Assembly: GCA_021413975.1 (NCBI GenBank)
Contig: JAIOPJ010000039.1
Location: 1 to 64,000, forward strand
Direction of reading: 5' to 3'
Length of the DNA: 64,000 bases
Source of the DNA: Gemmatimonadota bacterium
Lineage (GTDB): Bacteria; Gemmatimonadota; Gemmatimonadetes; Gemmatimonadales; Gemmatimonadaceae
Within the stretch, counting starts at the first letter, position 1. Every line of letters starts with the position of its first letter. The position numbers and the translations under genes are program-made. The notes beneath the pieces were generated by a model, which saw nothing but the letters and a program-made list of their open reading frames with translations, was not told where the DNA came from and did no database searches. Positions 16,242 through 24,357 of the stretch are shown in pieces.

Positions 16242-16891
16242 GGCCAGATCAACCCGACGATGCGGCCGATCATGCCACCGCGCGGCTTGCCGAGGCGCCC
16301 CTTCTGCTTGACGATGATCTTCGCGTCGGCGAGACGGTCGCCGTCGGCTTCGTTGTCGACGGTCACGTCCTGCGGACGGAGGATCCCTTCGACGGTGACC
16401 TCCTGCACGTTCTTGTCGACGTTGAGCGACCGCGTGCCGCGCACCTGATAGGTGCCGTCGGCGGCGCGCGCGACGATGCGCACCGCGACCGTCGTGCGCA
16501 GACCGGAGGTGCGGCTCATGTCGCCGCTCTGCTCGGAGTTCGCGCGGCGACTGGAGTTGAAGCTGCCGCTGATGGGCGCGGCGCCGCCCGGCGGGGCGAT
16601 GCCCACGCCGAGGTCGCGCTGGTTCTGGTCGCGGCCGTTCTGCGTCTTTCGCGCCGAGGCGATGACCGCCTCGTCGACGTAGAGCGTGACGACGTCGCCG
16701 ACGGCGAGCTGACGCGAGTCGGCGAGCCAGCTCGTGGGGGCCGGGCGGAGCGCCGCGGCTGGGGCCGCCGGAGCGGCGCCGCGACCGGCGGCGGGGCGCG
16801 CCTGCGCGCCGAGGGGCGCGGTGAGCGGCGCCGCGAGCGTCACGACGAGGAGCGCGGTGGCCGCGCCCGTGAGACGGGATGAGGTGTTCAT
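16238..16891 (-). CDS. flgH: flagellar L-ring protein FlgH, lacking a lipobox
   Basis: 217 residues. The core is FlgH (VGDVVTLYVDEAVIASA, GTYQVRGTRSLNVDKNVQEVTVEGILRPQDV). FlgH forms the outer-membrane bushing around the rod. The N-terminus has a cleavable-looking signal (LLVVTLAAPLTAPLGAQA) followed by an Ala/Pro-rich linker, but there is no cysteine anywhere in the protein, so it cannot be a conventional lipoprotein as most FlgH proteins are. ATGA overlaps join it to flgG and flgI. Confidence 0.94.
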   Translation of the reverse strand: MNTSSRLTGAATALLVVTLAAPLTAPLGAQARPAAGRGAAPAAPAAALRPAPTSWLADSRQLAVGDVVTLYVDEAVIASARKTQNGRDQNQRDLGVGIAPPGGAAPISGSFNSSRRANSEQSGDMSRTSGLRTTVAVRIVARAADGTYQVRGTRSLNVDKNVQEVTVEGILRPQDVTVDNEADGDRLADAKIIVKQKGRLGKPRGGMIGRIVGLIWP

Positions 16892-17673
16892 CGGATCATC
16901 TGGGTGGCGACCTCGGACATCTCGTCCGCGGTCTTGACCGACTTGGAGTTGATCTCGTAGGCGCGCTGGGCGGCGATCATCTCGACCATCTCCTGCACGA
17001 TCTCGACGTTGCTCGCCTCGGTGTAGCCCTGCACGATGCGGCCGAAGCCCTCGTCCTCGGGCGCGCCCTCGAGCGGCGCACCGCTCGCCGGCGTCTCCGA
17101 GTACAGGTTCTCGCCGAGCGCGAGCATGCCGCTGGGATTGGGGAAGCGGTGCAGCGAGATGCGACCGATCTCGACGAGTTCCCCGCCGGGCCGCAGGACG
17201 CTCACCACGCCGGTGCGGCCGATGCTGATCTCGGAGGCGCCGTCGGGGAGCTTGATCCCGGGCTCGATGGTGAGGCCGCCCTTGGTGACGAGCACTCCCT
17301 GATCGGAGACCTCGAGCGAGCCGTCGCGCGTGTAGACGCGTCCGCCGCTGTTGGTGCGCACCGCGAGGAGTCCCTCGCCCTCGATCGCGATGTCGAGCGG
17401 GCGGCCCGTCTGCTCGAGCGAGCCCTGCGCGTTGATGCGGCTCACCGAGGCGAGGCGGACGCCGCGGCCCACCTGGATGGCGCCGGTGGTGTCGGCGTCG
17501 GCGTTACCGACGACCTGCACGTCGCGGATCGACTGATAGAGCAGGTCCTCGAACGAGGCGCGGCTGCGCTTGAACGCGGTGGTGTTGATGTTCGCCAGGT
17601 TGTTGGCGATCACCTCGGTGCGCGTCTGCTGGGCGGCCATGCCGGTGGCGGCGGTGCGGAGGGCGGAGTTCAT
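16888..17673 (-). CDS. flgG: flagellar distal rod protein FlgG
   Basis: 261 residues, the usual FlgG length. N-terminal MNSALRTAATGMAAQQTRTE leads into VIANNLANINTTAFKRSRASFEDL; the C-terminal block contains VQGYTEASNVEIVQEMVEMI and QRAYEINSKSVKTADEM. It builds the distal rod that passes through the P and L rings. It follows flgF by 20 bases. Confidence 0.97.
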   Translation of the reverse strand: MNSALRTAATGMAAQQTRTEVIANNLANINTTAFKRSRASFEDLLYQSIRDVQVVGNADADTTGAIQVGRGVRLASVSRINAQGSLEQTGRPLDIAIEGEGLLAVRTNSGGRVYTRDGSLEVSDQGVLVTKGGLTIEPGIKLPDGASEISIGRTGVVSVLRPGGELVEIGRISLHRFPNPSGMLALGENLYSETPASGAPLEGAPEDEGFGRIVQGYTEASNVEIVQEMVEMIAAQRAYEINSKSVKTADEMSEVATQMIR

Positions 17674-17693
17674 ATCGAAGGGGGGTCAGGGGA

Positions 17694-18407
17694 TCAGACG
17701 GGCTTGCCGAGTTGCGACGCGGCGGTCTCGCGTGCCTCGTCGAGCACGCGGATGGCGCGCTCGAGCAGGGCGTGATGGCGCTGGATGCCGAGCATCTCGA
17801 CCATCGTCGAGACCGGTTCGACGTTGCTGGCCTCGAGCGCGCCCTGCCGGAGCTTGCGCTCGGCCGGGCCGGTCTCGCGACGCGCGACGCCGGTGGGATC
17901 GAAGGTGCCCTGCGGTTCATGCCTGAGCTCGGCGGCGCGGTCCACCGGGAGCTCGACGCGCAGCCGATCGATCAGGACGCCGTCGGCGATGACGCGCCCG
18001 TCGGGCTGGATCTCGAGTTGCTGCAGCGCCGGCGGCAGCGTGATCGTGCCATGCTCGCCGAGGAGCGGAGCGCCGCTGACGGTGAGTCGGTTGCCGGGGT
18101 CGATGGTGAGAGTGCCGCCTCGCACCCAGCGCTCGCCGCGCGGCGTGTTCACCACCGTGAAGCCTTCACCGTCGATCGCGAGGTCGAGCGGCGCACCGGT
18201 CTCGCGGAGATCGCCCTGACGCACGTCGGCGCGCGTGGTGATCACGGGCGCCCCCTGGGCGGCATCGAGCAGCTGCGAGAACGAGCGCTCCGCCTTGAAG
18301 CCGTCGGTGGAGACGTTGGCCAGGTTGTTGGCGACGACCTCGAGCCGACGCTCCGCGGAGCGGATCGCCGAGGCCGCGATGCCGAGACCGGAGACCGGGG
18401 CTGTCAC
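17694..18407 (-). CDS. flgF: flagellar proximal rod protein FlgF
   Basis: 237 residues from the GTG at 18407, which overlaps the fliA stop as GTGA. It has the rod/hook N-terminus (ANNLANVSTDGFKAERSFSQLL) and C-terminal ASNVEPVSTMVEMLGIQR. FlgF lies between FlgB/FlgC and FlgG in the rod. Confidence 0.93.
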   Translation of the reverse strand: MTAPVSGLGIAASAIRSAERRLEVVANNLANVSTDGFKAERSFSQLLDAAQGAPVITTRADVRQGDLRETGAPLDLAIDGEGFTVVNTPRGERWVRGGTLTIDPGNRLTVSGAPLLGEHGTITLPPALQQLEIQPDGRVIADGVLIDRLRVELPVDRAAELRHEPQGTFDPTGVARRETGPAERKLRQGALEASNVEPVSTMVEMLGIQRHHALLERAIRVLDEARETAASQLGKPV

Positions 18408-19276
18408 TTGGCGACCTGGCGATAGCCGGTGGTGGGCGTCATGGAGCGGCGTGCGCCTGACACGCGCGGTGCCGGCGCGGCCACGGTCGCCTTCGCGACC
18501 ACAGGGAGTTCGGCGACCTGCCCATCTTCCCGCAGCGGCGACATGACCGTGCGGAGCCGCGTGATGGCGCGCGACCGGATCTGCGAGACGCGCGACTCGG
18601 TGAGCCCGAGCACCGACGCGATCTGGTGCATCTTGAGCTCCTCGTAGTAGTAGAGGGCGAGGACCGTGCGCTCCTGCTCCTTGAGCTGCCCGAGCGCGCT
18701 CTTGAGCTTGTCCTGTTCCGCCTCGGCCGTGAGGACGTCCTCGATCGTGGGAGCGTCGTCGTGCAACGACGATTCCCAGTCGGTGTAGGGGGCCTCGCTG
18801 TCGTCCTTGGCGGAGCGCTCGAGCGGCACGCGCACCCCGGTCTCCAGGTCGGCCTCCCAGCGCCAGAGCGTGAGCTTGTCGATGCCGAGCTGCGCGGCGA
18901 GTTCGGTGTCGTCGGGCTGACGGCCGAGCTTCGCGTGCAACGCGTCGCGGGCCGCGGCCATGTCGCGCGCGCGGCGGCGGATCGACCGGGGGACGTTGTC
19001 GAGCCGGCGCAACTCGTCGAGGATCGACCCGCGGATGCGCGGCACGGCGAGCGTGCTGAAGGCCAGTCCGCGCGTGTGATCGAAGGTCTCGATCGCCTGG
19101 ATGAGACCGAGCGTCCCGGCGCTGACGAGCTCGTCGAGGTCCATCTCCGACGAGAGCGAGCGCGAGAGCTGCTGCGCCACATGGTGCACGAGACTGAGAT
19201 GCTCGCGGATGAGGGCGTCGCGCGCGTCGAGGTCGCCGGCGGCGAGTGCGATCCAGTGGTTCTCTGACGGGTTCAT
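18404..19276 (-). CDS. fliA: flagellar sigma factor sigma-28 (FliA)
   Basis: 290 residues. Region 2 (LVHHVAQQLSRSLSSEMDLDELVSAGTLGLIQA, then RGLAFSTLAVPRIRGSILDELRRLD), region 3 and region 4 (LKEQERTVLALYYYEELKMHQIASVLGLTESRVSQI) are clear. The C-terminal ~40 residues form an extra basic tail. It directs RNA polymerase to late flagellar promoters; eight matching sites with GCCGATACT-like -10 elements lie in this window. FlgM, its anti-sigma factor, is encoded at 47378. Confidence 0.96.
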   Translation of the reverse strand: MNPSENHWIALAAGDLDARDALIREHLSLVHHVAQQLSRSLSSEMDLDELVSAGTLGLIQAIETFDHTRGLAFSTLAVPRIRGSILDELRRLDNVPRSIRRRARDMAAARDALHAKLGRQPDDTELAAQLGIDKLTLWRWEADLETGVRVPLERSAKDDSEAPYTDWESSLHDDAPTIEDVLTAEAEQDKLKSALGQLKEQERTVLALYYYEELKMHQIASVLGLTESRVSQIRSRAITRLRTVMSPLREDGQVAELPVVAKATVAAPAPRVSGARRSMTPTTGYRQVAK

Positions 19277-19968
19277 GCGAGTGCTCCGGGGAGTGCGGAG
19301 GTGGCGAGGGCGGACCAGAGTGCGGCGGCGGCCGTCGTGAGGGCCGTGCTGGCGACGGCCTCGGCGAGCGGGATTCCTGCGCCCAGCGCGATCGGCAGCG
19401 TGGGGTCGATCGGGATGGCCGGAGCCACCGACAGCGAATGCCCGAGCCACCGCTCGGCGGCGTCGAAGAGCGCCGAGACGTCGGCCTCCCCACAGGCGGC
19501 GACCGACGCCGAGCACTGCGGGCGACGGCCGATGATGAGCTTGAGCACCGCGAAGGTCGCCGCGAGCGAGGCGCCGCCCCGCTGCGCGAGGATGAGTGCA
19601 CTGGTCGGCGACGTGTGGGCGCAGAGTTCGTCCACCGCGTCGAGCAGCACCTGGGCCCGCGCCGAGGGGACGCTGATGATGACGTCGGCGTCGCAGAGGT
19701 TCGGGATGGAGCCGCACACGTGGATGTCGCGCCCGAGGCGCACCGGCGTGTCGGCCGACGACGGCATCGCGATGCCGAACATCGCGGCGATGCGCTGGGC
19801 GCGGAGCGCCGGCCCCACGATCAGCACGCGCGCGCCATCGGCGCGCGCCTCGGCGGCGAGGAGGGAGGCCGTGACGCTCGCACCGACGCCGTCCTCGCCG
19901 GCGGCGACCAGCAGGCCCAGGCGGGTGCGCGAGTTGTGGCGCACGGTGAAGGGCTCAGGCCGCAGCAC
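19273..19968 (-). CDS. FlhG/MinD-like protein with degenerate nucleotide site
   Basis: 231 residues from a GTG at 19968, overlapping flhA by 14 bases. Position between flhA and fliA is that of flhG (fleN/ylxH), which sets flagellar number and placement. The fold looks MinD-like (LGLLVAAGEDGVGASVTASLLAAEARADGARVLIVG), but the P-loop reads GEDGVGAS where FlhG has KGGVGKT/S: both the signature lysine and the phosphate-binding lysine are missing. It is unlikely to hydrolyse ATP. No flhF partner gene is present. Confidence 0.7.
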   Translation of the reverse strand: MLRPEPFTVRHNSRTRLGLLVAAGEDGVGASVTASLLAAEARADGARVLIVGPALRAQRIAAMFGIAMPSSADTPVRLGRDIHVCGSIPNLCDADVIISVPSARAQVLLDAVDELCAHTSPTSALILAQRGGASLAATFAVLKLIIGRRPQCSASVAACGEADVSALFDAAERWLGHSLSVAPAIPIDPTLPIALGAGIPLAEAVASTALTTAAAALWSALATSALPGALA

Positions 19969-22030
19969 GTGGCACCTCCCACATGGCGATCGCCGAGAGC
20001 TGGACGTTCGCCGGGAGTTCGGCGAGCGAGAGGACCGGCTGATGCGGAAGCACCGGCTCGAGGACGTTGCGGATGCCGAGGCGCAGCGCGCTCGGCACGA
20101 CCAGTGGCGGCACTCGGCCGTCGATCGCGCGCGACGACGCGGTGTGCTCGAGGTCGCGGATGAGCTGCGAGACCATGTCGGGCGTGAGCGTGGTCGGCGG
20201 CTGACCCTGGCGCGGCGAGAGCAGTGCGCTGAGCGACTGCTCGAGGCGCGGTCCGAGGGTGATCGCCGGCAGCAGGCCCTGGTCGTCGAGATGGCCGCGG
20301 GCGATCGCGTCGGAGAGCGCGCGGCGCACGTGCTCGGTGAGCATGACCGGATCCTTGGTGCTGTCGGCGGCGTCGCCGAGGGCCTCGAGGATCGTGACCA
20401 GGTCGCGGATGGGCACGCGCTCGCGCAGCAGGCGCTGCAGCACGCGGTGCACGGTGCCGAGCGAGAGCTTCCCCGGGACCACTTCGTCGACGACGGCGGG
20501 ATGCGTGCGCTTGAGCGCGTCGAGCATCTGTTGCACGTCCTGCCGGCCGAGCAGCTCGGCGGCGGAGCGCTTGACCGTCTCGATGAGGTGCGTGGCGATG
20601 ACCGTGGAGGGCTCGACCACGTCGTAGCCGGCGGCGAGCGCGTCGGCGCGGCGCGAGGACGCGACCCAGCGGGCCCGCATGCCGAAGCTCGGGTCGATCG
20701 TGTCGATGCCCTCGACGGAGCCATTCACGCGACCGGTGTCGAGCGCGAGCAGGAACTGCGGCATCACGTCACCGCGCGACTTCTCGGTGCCGCGCACCTT
20801 CACGACGTAGGTGCCGCCGGGGAGGCCGAGGTTGTCGAGGATGCGGACCGGCGGCACGAGGATGCCGGGGTCCTGCGCGCACTGCTGTCGCAGGAGACCG
20901 ATGCGCTTGAGCAGGTCGCCGCCTTGCGATGCGTCGGCGAGCGGGATGAGCAGGTAGCCGACCTCGAGCTCGATCGGCTCGATCTGCAGCAGGTCGTCGA
21001 GCGGATCGGCGGAGACCGGGGCGGCGGCCGTGGCCGCTGCCACCGGCAGGGCGGCCTCGGCGCGGGCCTTGACCTGCTGCGCATCGGCACCGCGCGCGAG
21101 CAGGGTGAGGCCGATCGCGATGCCGATGAACGGCATCTTGGGCAGTCCCGGAACGAGACCGAACGCGGCGATCACCCAGGCCGCGAGCTTGAGCGCCTTG
21201 GGGTTGGCCGAGAGCTGGTTGGAGAGGACGGTGCCGACCTGCACGCCGGCCGAGGCGTGGGTCACCATGATGCCGGCGGCGGTGGAGATGATGAGCGCCG
21301 GGATCTGCGAGACCAGGCCTTCGCCGACCGTGAGGATGGTGTACTTGGATGCGGCGTCCACCAGGGAGAGGCCCTGCTGGGCCACGCCGATCACGATGCC
21401 GCCGACGATGTTGACCGCCGTGATGAGGAGGGCGGCGATCGCGTCGCCCTTCACGAAGCGCGAGGCGCCGTCCATGGCGCCGAAGAAATCCGCTTCGCGT
21501 CCCACCTCGTCACGGCGGATGCGGGCCTCGGTGGCGTCGATCGCGCCATGCGCGAGTTCGCCGTCGATGGCCATCTGCTTCCCGGGGAGGGCGTCGAGCG
21601 TGAAGCGTGCCGAGACCTCGGCGACGCGACCCGCGCCCTTGGTGATCACGATGAAGTTGATCGCGACCAGGATCAGGAACAGGACTAGACCCACAACATA
21701 GTTGCCTCCGATGACGAATTCGCCGAAGGCCGGGATGATGTCCCCGGCATGACCGCCCGACAGGATCAGGCGAGTGGAGCTGACGTTCATCGCGAGGCGA
21801 AAGAGCGTCAGCAGCAGCAGCACCGTGGGGAAGCTCGAGAAGTCGAGCGGCTTGGTGCTTTGGAGCGCGACGAGCAGGACGATGATGGCCGAGCCGAGCG
21901 AGGCCGCGATGAAGAGGTCCACCAGGACGCCCGGGAGGGGCACGATCAGCAGCGCGAGCACGAAGAGGACGCCAAGGGCGGTCCATGCTTCCGTGTAGCG
22001 ATGTGACTTCATGGTAGGAGTGCGGCTCAT
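19955..22030 (-). CDS. flhA: flagellar export gate protein FlhA
   Basis: 691 residues. The N-terminal half has about eight membrane segments with the family block RFTLDALPGKQMAIDGEL and TRLILSGGHAGDIIPAFGEF; the C-terminal cytosolic half begins after residue ~340. FlhA is the main component of the export gate. The ATG at 22030 has AGAGG five bases ahead; an alternative ATG is at 22012. A sigma-54 element at 22043-22058 would initiate close to 22032, which would remove that ribosome site, so start and promoter assignments are partly in conflict. Read-through from flhB is possible. Confidence 0.96.
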   Translation of the reverse strand: MSRTPTMKSHRYTEAWTALGVLFVLALLIVPLPGVLVDLFIAASLGSAIIVLLVALQSTKPLDFSSFPTVLLLLTLFRLAMNVSSTRLILSGGHAGDIIPAFGEFVIGGNYVVGLVLFLILVAINFIVITKGAGRVAEVSARFTLDALPGKQMAIDGELAHGAIDATEARIRRDEVGREADFFGAMDGASRFVKGDAIAALLITAVNIVGGIVIGVAQQGLSLVDAASKYTILTVGEGLVSQIPALIISTAAGIMVTHASAGVQVGTVLSNQLSANPKALKLAAWVIAAFGLVPGLPKMPFIGIAIGLTLLARGADAQQVKARAEAALPVAAATAAAPVSADPLDDLLQIEPIELEVGYLLIPLADASQGGDLLKRIGLLRQQCAQDPGILVPPVRILDNLGLPGGTYVVKVRGTEKSRGDVMPQFLLALDTGRVNGSVEGIDTIDPSFGMRARWVASSRRADALAAGYDVVEPSTVIATHLIETVKRSAAELLGRQDVQQMLDALKRTHPAVVDEVVPGKLSLGTVHRVLQRLLRERVPIRDLVTILEALGDAADSTKDPVMLTEHVRRALSDAIARGHLDDQGLLPAITLGPRLEQSLSALLSPRQGQPPTTLTPDMVSQLIRDLEHTASSRAIDGRVPPLVVPSALRLGIRNVLEPVLPHQPVLSLAELPANVQLSAIAMWEVPRAAA

Positions 22031-22042
22031 GGTGGCCTCTAA

Positions 22043-22058
22043 TGCAGGGGTCGTGCCA
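22043..22058 (-). promoter_or_regulatory. sigma-54 promoter element upstream of flhA
   Basis: Minus-strand TGGCACG-N4-CTGCA, with GG and GC separated by exactly 10 bases, close to consensus TGGCACG-N4-TTGCA. It is part of a shared three-part architecture with 22072-22098 and 22155-22169. Confidence 0.75.
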
Positions 22059-22071
22059 CTGGAGGAACGCT

Positions 22072-22098
22072 GTTAACTCGTTCTCACATAATAGGTTA
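22072..22098 (-). promoter_or_regulatory. conserved IHF-like element between dyad and sigma-54 promoter (flhA)
   Basis: A 27-base A+T-rich element. On the minus strand it starts TAACCTATTA and ends GAACGAGTTAAC. It aligns with elements at 27638-27664, 34093-34119 and 39271-39297, sharing an AA-N4-TTR core (CAA in the other three). This resembles the IHF consensus WATCAA-N4-TTR. Confidence 0.6.
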
Positions 22099-22154
22099 GG
22101 TCACTATCACGAGGGCGGAAGAAATCGCCTAGTCCGGCGGTGGATCGGTCCGCG

Positions 22155-22169
22155 CGGCACGATTTGCCG
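22155..22169 (-). promoter_or_regulatory. activator dyad upstream of flhA
   Basis: CGGCAC-GAT-TTGCCG, 11 of 12 arm positions matching the consensus CGGCAA-N3-TTGCCG, centred ~112 bp upstream of the sigma-54 element. It lies between the flhB stop and flhA. Confidence 0.65.
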
Positions 22170-22185
22170 AGCGCGGTCGGCACGA

Positions 22186-23277
22186 TCAGCCGCGCGCGCT
22201 ACCGCGCCAGGCGCCGCGCTGCGTGCGCGAGCGGTAGACGTAGGCGAGGATCTCGGCGACGGCCATGTAGAGCTCGATGGGGATGACCGATCCGACCTTC
22301 GCGGCCTTGAAGAGGGCGCGCGCGACCGGGACGTTCTCGACGATCGGCACCCCCGCCTCGGCGGCGAGCTCCTTGATCCGTTCCGCGACCTTGTCCTGTC
22401 CCATCGCGACGACGACGGGTACCGGGGCGTCGGCGTCGTCGTACTGGATCGCGACGGCGATATGCGTCGGATTGGTGATCACGACGCTGGCCTTGGAGAC
22501 ATCCTTGAGCATCTGGCCGAACGCGACCTCGCGGGCGAAGCGGCGGCGCGCCGACCGGATGAACGGGTCGCCCTGCTCCTCCTTGGCCTCGCGCTTCACC
22601 TCGTCCTTGCTCATGCGGAGGCTCTTCTCGAGCTGGAAGCGCTGCCAGAAGTAGTCGGCGCCGCCGACGAAGGCATAGGCGAGTCCGACCGTGAGGAGCA
22701 GGCGGCCGACATGCACCGCGACCCAGGGCGCGAGGGCGCCGGGGCCGGCCTGCGAGAGCGCCGCCGTGGAGGGGATGGAGAGGGCGAGCGCCTTCCAGAG
22801 CAGTGTCCCCACCACCACGACCTTGAGCATCGCCTTGCCCGTCTCGACGAGCTGCGTCGGCGAGACGAGGCGCTGGAAGTTCTTGAGGACGTCGAGCCGC
22901 TCCCAATGCAGCTTGAGCGCCTTGCCGCTGATCTGGCCGCCCGACTGCAGCGCCGCGACGGTGAAGGTCGCGCCGGCGATCAGCAGCATGAAGGCGGCGC
23001 CCGCGGCGGCGAAGCGCGTGGTGGTGTCGCGGAGGATCGCGACCGCGCTGCCTTCGTCGAGCGAGATCGTCCCGGCGGAGGCGAGCCCGCGACCGAGCAG
23101 GTCGCGCAGGGCGAAGCCGGCGTCGTCGGAGAGCATCCTCACGCCGGCGGCGGCGGCGAGGATGGCGGCGGCGATGCCCGCTTCCTGGCTTCGCGCGATG
23201 CGGCCTTCGTCGGTCGCATCGCGCTTGCGTTTGTCGGTGGCTTCCTCTGTCTTCTCGCCTTCGTCGCCGTCAGCCAT
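22186..23277 (-). CDS. flhB: flagellar export apparatus protein FlhB
   Basis: 363 residues. The N-terminal KTEEATDKRKRDATDEGRIARSQE, four membrane segments and the cytoplasmic domain with NPTH (VITNPTHIAVAIQY) are present. Autocleavage between N and P of NPTH switches export specificity from hook to filament substrates, in concert with FliK. The C-terminus is extended by a short Arg-rich tail. It follows fliR by 6 bases. Confidence 0.96.
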   Translation of the reverse strand: MADGDEGEKTEEATDKRKRDATDEGRIARSQEAGIAAAILAAAAGVRMLSDDAGFALRDLLGRGLASAGTISLDEGSAVAILRDTTTRFAAAGAAFMLLIAGATFTVAALQSGGQISGKALKLHWERLDVLKNFQRLVSPTQLVETGKAMLKVVVVGTLLWKALALSIPSTAALSQAGPGALAPWVAVHVGRLLLTVGLAYAFVGGADYFWQRFQLEKSLRMSKDEVKREAKEEQGDPFIRSARRRFAREVAFGQMLKDVSKASVVITNPTHIAVAIQYDDADAPVPVVVAMGQDKVAERIKELAAEAGVPIVENVPVARALFKAAKVGSVIPIELYMAVAEILAYVYRSRTQRGAWRGSARG

Positions 23278-23283
23278 GGGCGG

Positions 23284-24081
23284 TCAGCGCGGGGCGCGCA
23301 GCAGGGCCGTCATGACCTCGTTGCCCATGGAGCGGACCTGCTCTCCCCAACCCGACGTGACGAGCCCGAGGAACGGGAGCGATGCGGCGAGCGAGACGAG
23401 GCCGACCGAGATCTGCACCGGGAAGGCGAGGTTCATCAGGTTGAGTTGCGGCACCGCGCGGCTCAGGATGCCGAGGCCGACGTTGGTCACGAGCGCCGCC
23501 GCGATCACCGGCGCGGCGATCTGCAGTCCGAGCGCGAACATGATGCCGCCGTCCTGCGTGAGCACGCGGAGTCCGCTCGCGAGATCGAGCGCGGCCCCGA
23601 CCGGTACGCGGGCGAAGCTCTGCGCCACCGCGTCGAGCATGACGAGGTGTCCGTTCCCGGCGAGGAGCAGTGTCGCGGCGAGGAGCGCGAACGCCTGGCC
23701 GATGACCGAGGTCTGATGGCCGCCGATCGGGTCGACGACCGCGGCACCGGAGAGCCCGATCGCCTGTCCCATGAGGTCGGCGGCGAGTTCGGCCGCGGCG
23801 ACGAGCAGCGCGGCGCCGAACCCGAGCGAGAAGCCGATCAGGCTCTCGGTGAGGAAGGTGGCCGGCGTGATCGCCGCGCCCTGCAGCGCCGTGGCCTGCG
23901 CGGCCGGCTGCATGACGATCGTGAGCACGAGCAGGATCGCGGTGCGGACCGGCATGGGGACCATCTTCGACGAGAACATCGGCGCGACCAGGATCAGTCC
24001 GCCCACGCGGCAGGCGGAGAGGATCGTGACCTCGGCCGACCCCGGCGCGATGAGGTCCCAGGGGCTCGTGCCCACGCTCAT
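23284..24081 (-). CDS. fliR: flagellar export apparatus protein FliR
   Basis: 265 residues, almost entirely hydrophobic, with RVGGLILVAPMFSSKMVPMPVRTAILLVLTI near the N-terminus and LAANLP-like segments through the centre, as in FliR. It forms the export-gate core with FliP and FliQ. Its ATG overlaps the fliQ stop (ATGA). Confidence 0.94.
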   Translation of the reverse strand: MSVGTSPWDLIAPGSAEVTILSACRVGGLILVAPMFSSKMVPMPVRTAILLVLTIVMQPAAQATALQGAAITPATFLTESLIGFSLGFGAALLVAAAELAADLMGQAIGLSGAAVVDPIGGHQTSVIGQAFALLAATLLLAGNGHLVMLDAVAQSFARVPVGAALDLASGLRVLTQDGGIMFALGLQIAAPVIAAALVTNVGLGILSRAVPQLNLMNLAFPVQISVGLVSLAASLPFLGLVTSGWGEQVRSMGNEVMTALLRAPR

Positions 24082-24347
24082 CGCGGCATGTCGGCGAGGC
24101 CGATCAGGATCGTGCGCGTGTAGGCGACGAGCGATTGCAGCATCCAGGGCAGCGAGAGCACGAAGACGAGCCCGATCACCACGAGCTTGGGCACGAACGC
24201 GAGCGTCTGCTCCTGGATCTGCGTGAGCGACTGCAGGATGCCCATGATCAGGCCGACGATGAGCGCGGCGATCAGGAACGGGGCGGCGAGTTGCAGCGCC
24301 ATGAGCAGCGCCTGGCGCGCGAGATCGAGGACGAACTGGTCGTTCAT
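24078..24347 (-). CDS. fliQ: flagellar export apparatus protein FliQ
   Basis: 89 residues, the standard length, with two membrane hairpins (LAAPFLIAALIVGLIMGILQSLTQIQEQTLAFVPKL and VIGLVFVLSLPWMLQSLVAYT). IQEQTLAFVPKL is the conserved FliQ/SctS loop. It begins 10 bases after the FliO-FliP frame. Confidence 0.96.
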   Translation of the reverse strand: MNDQFVLDLARQALLMALQLAAPFLIAALIVGLIMGILQSLTQIQEQTLAFVPKLVVIGLVFVLSLPWMLQSLVAYTRTILIGLADMPR

Positions 24348-24357
24348 GGCGCGTCCC

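Noticed and set aside
22042-24123. 693-residue open frame on the plus strand
   Set aside because: Antisense to flhB and fliR; composition is Arg/Glu/Asp-rich with no domain, typical of shadow frames in GC-rich DNA. The same applies to long frames at 13262-15199, 19301-21688, 48865-51123 and 59753-62095.
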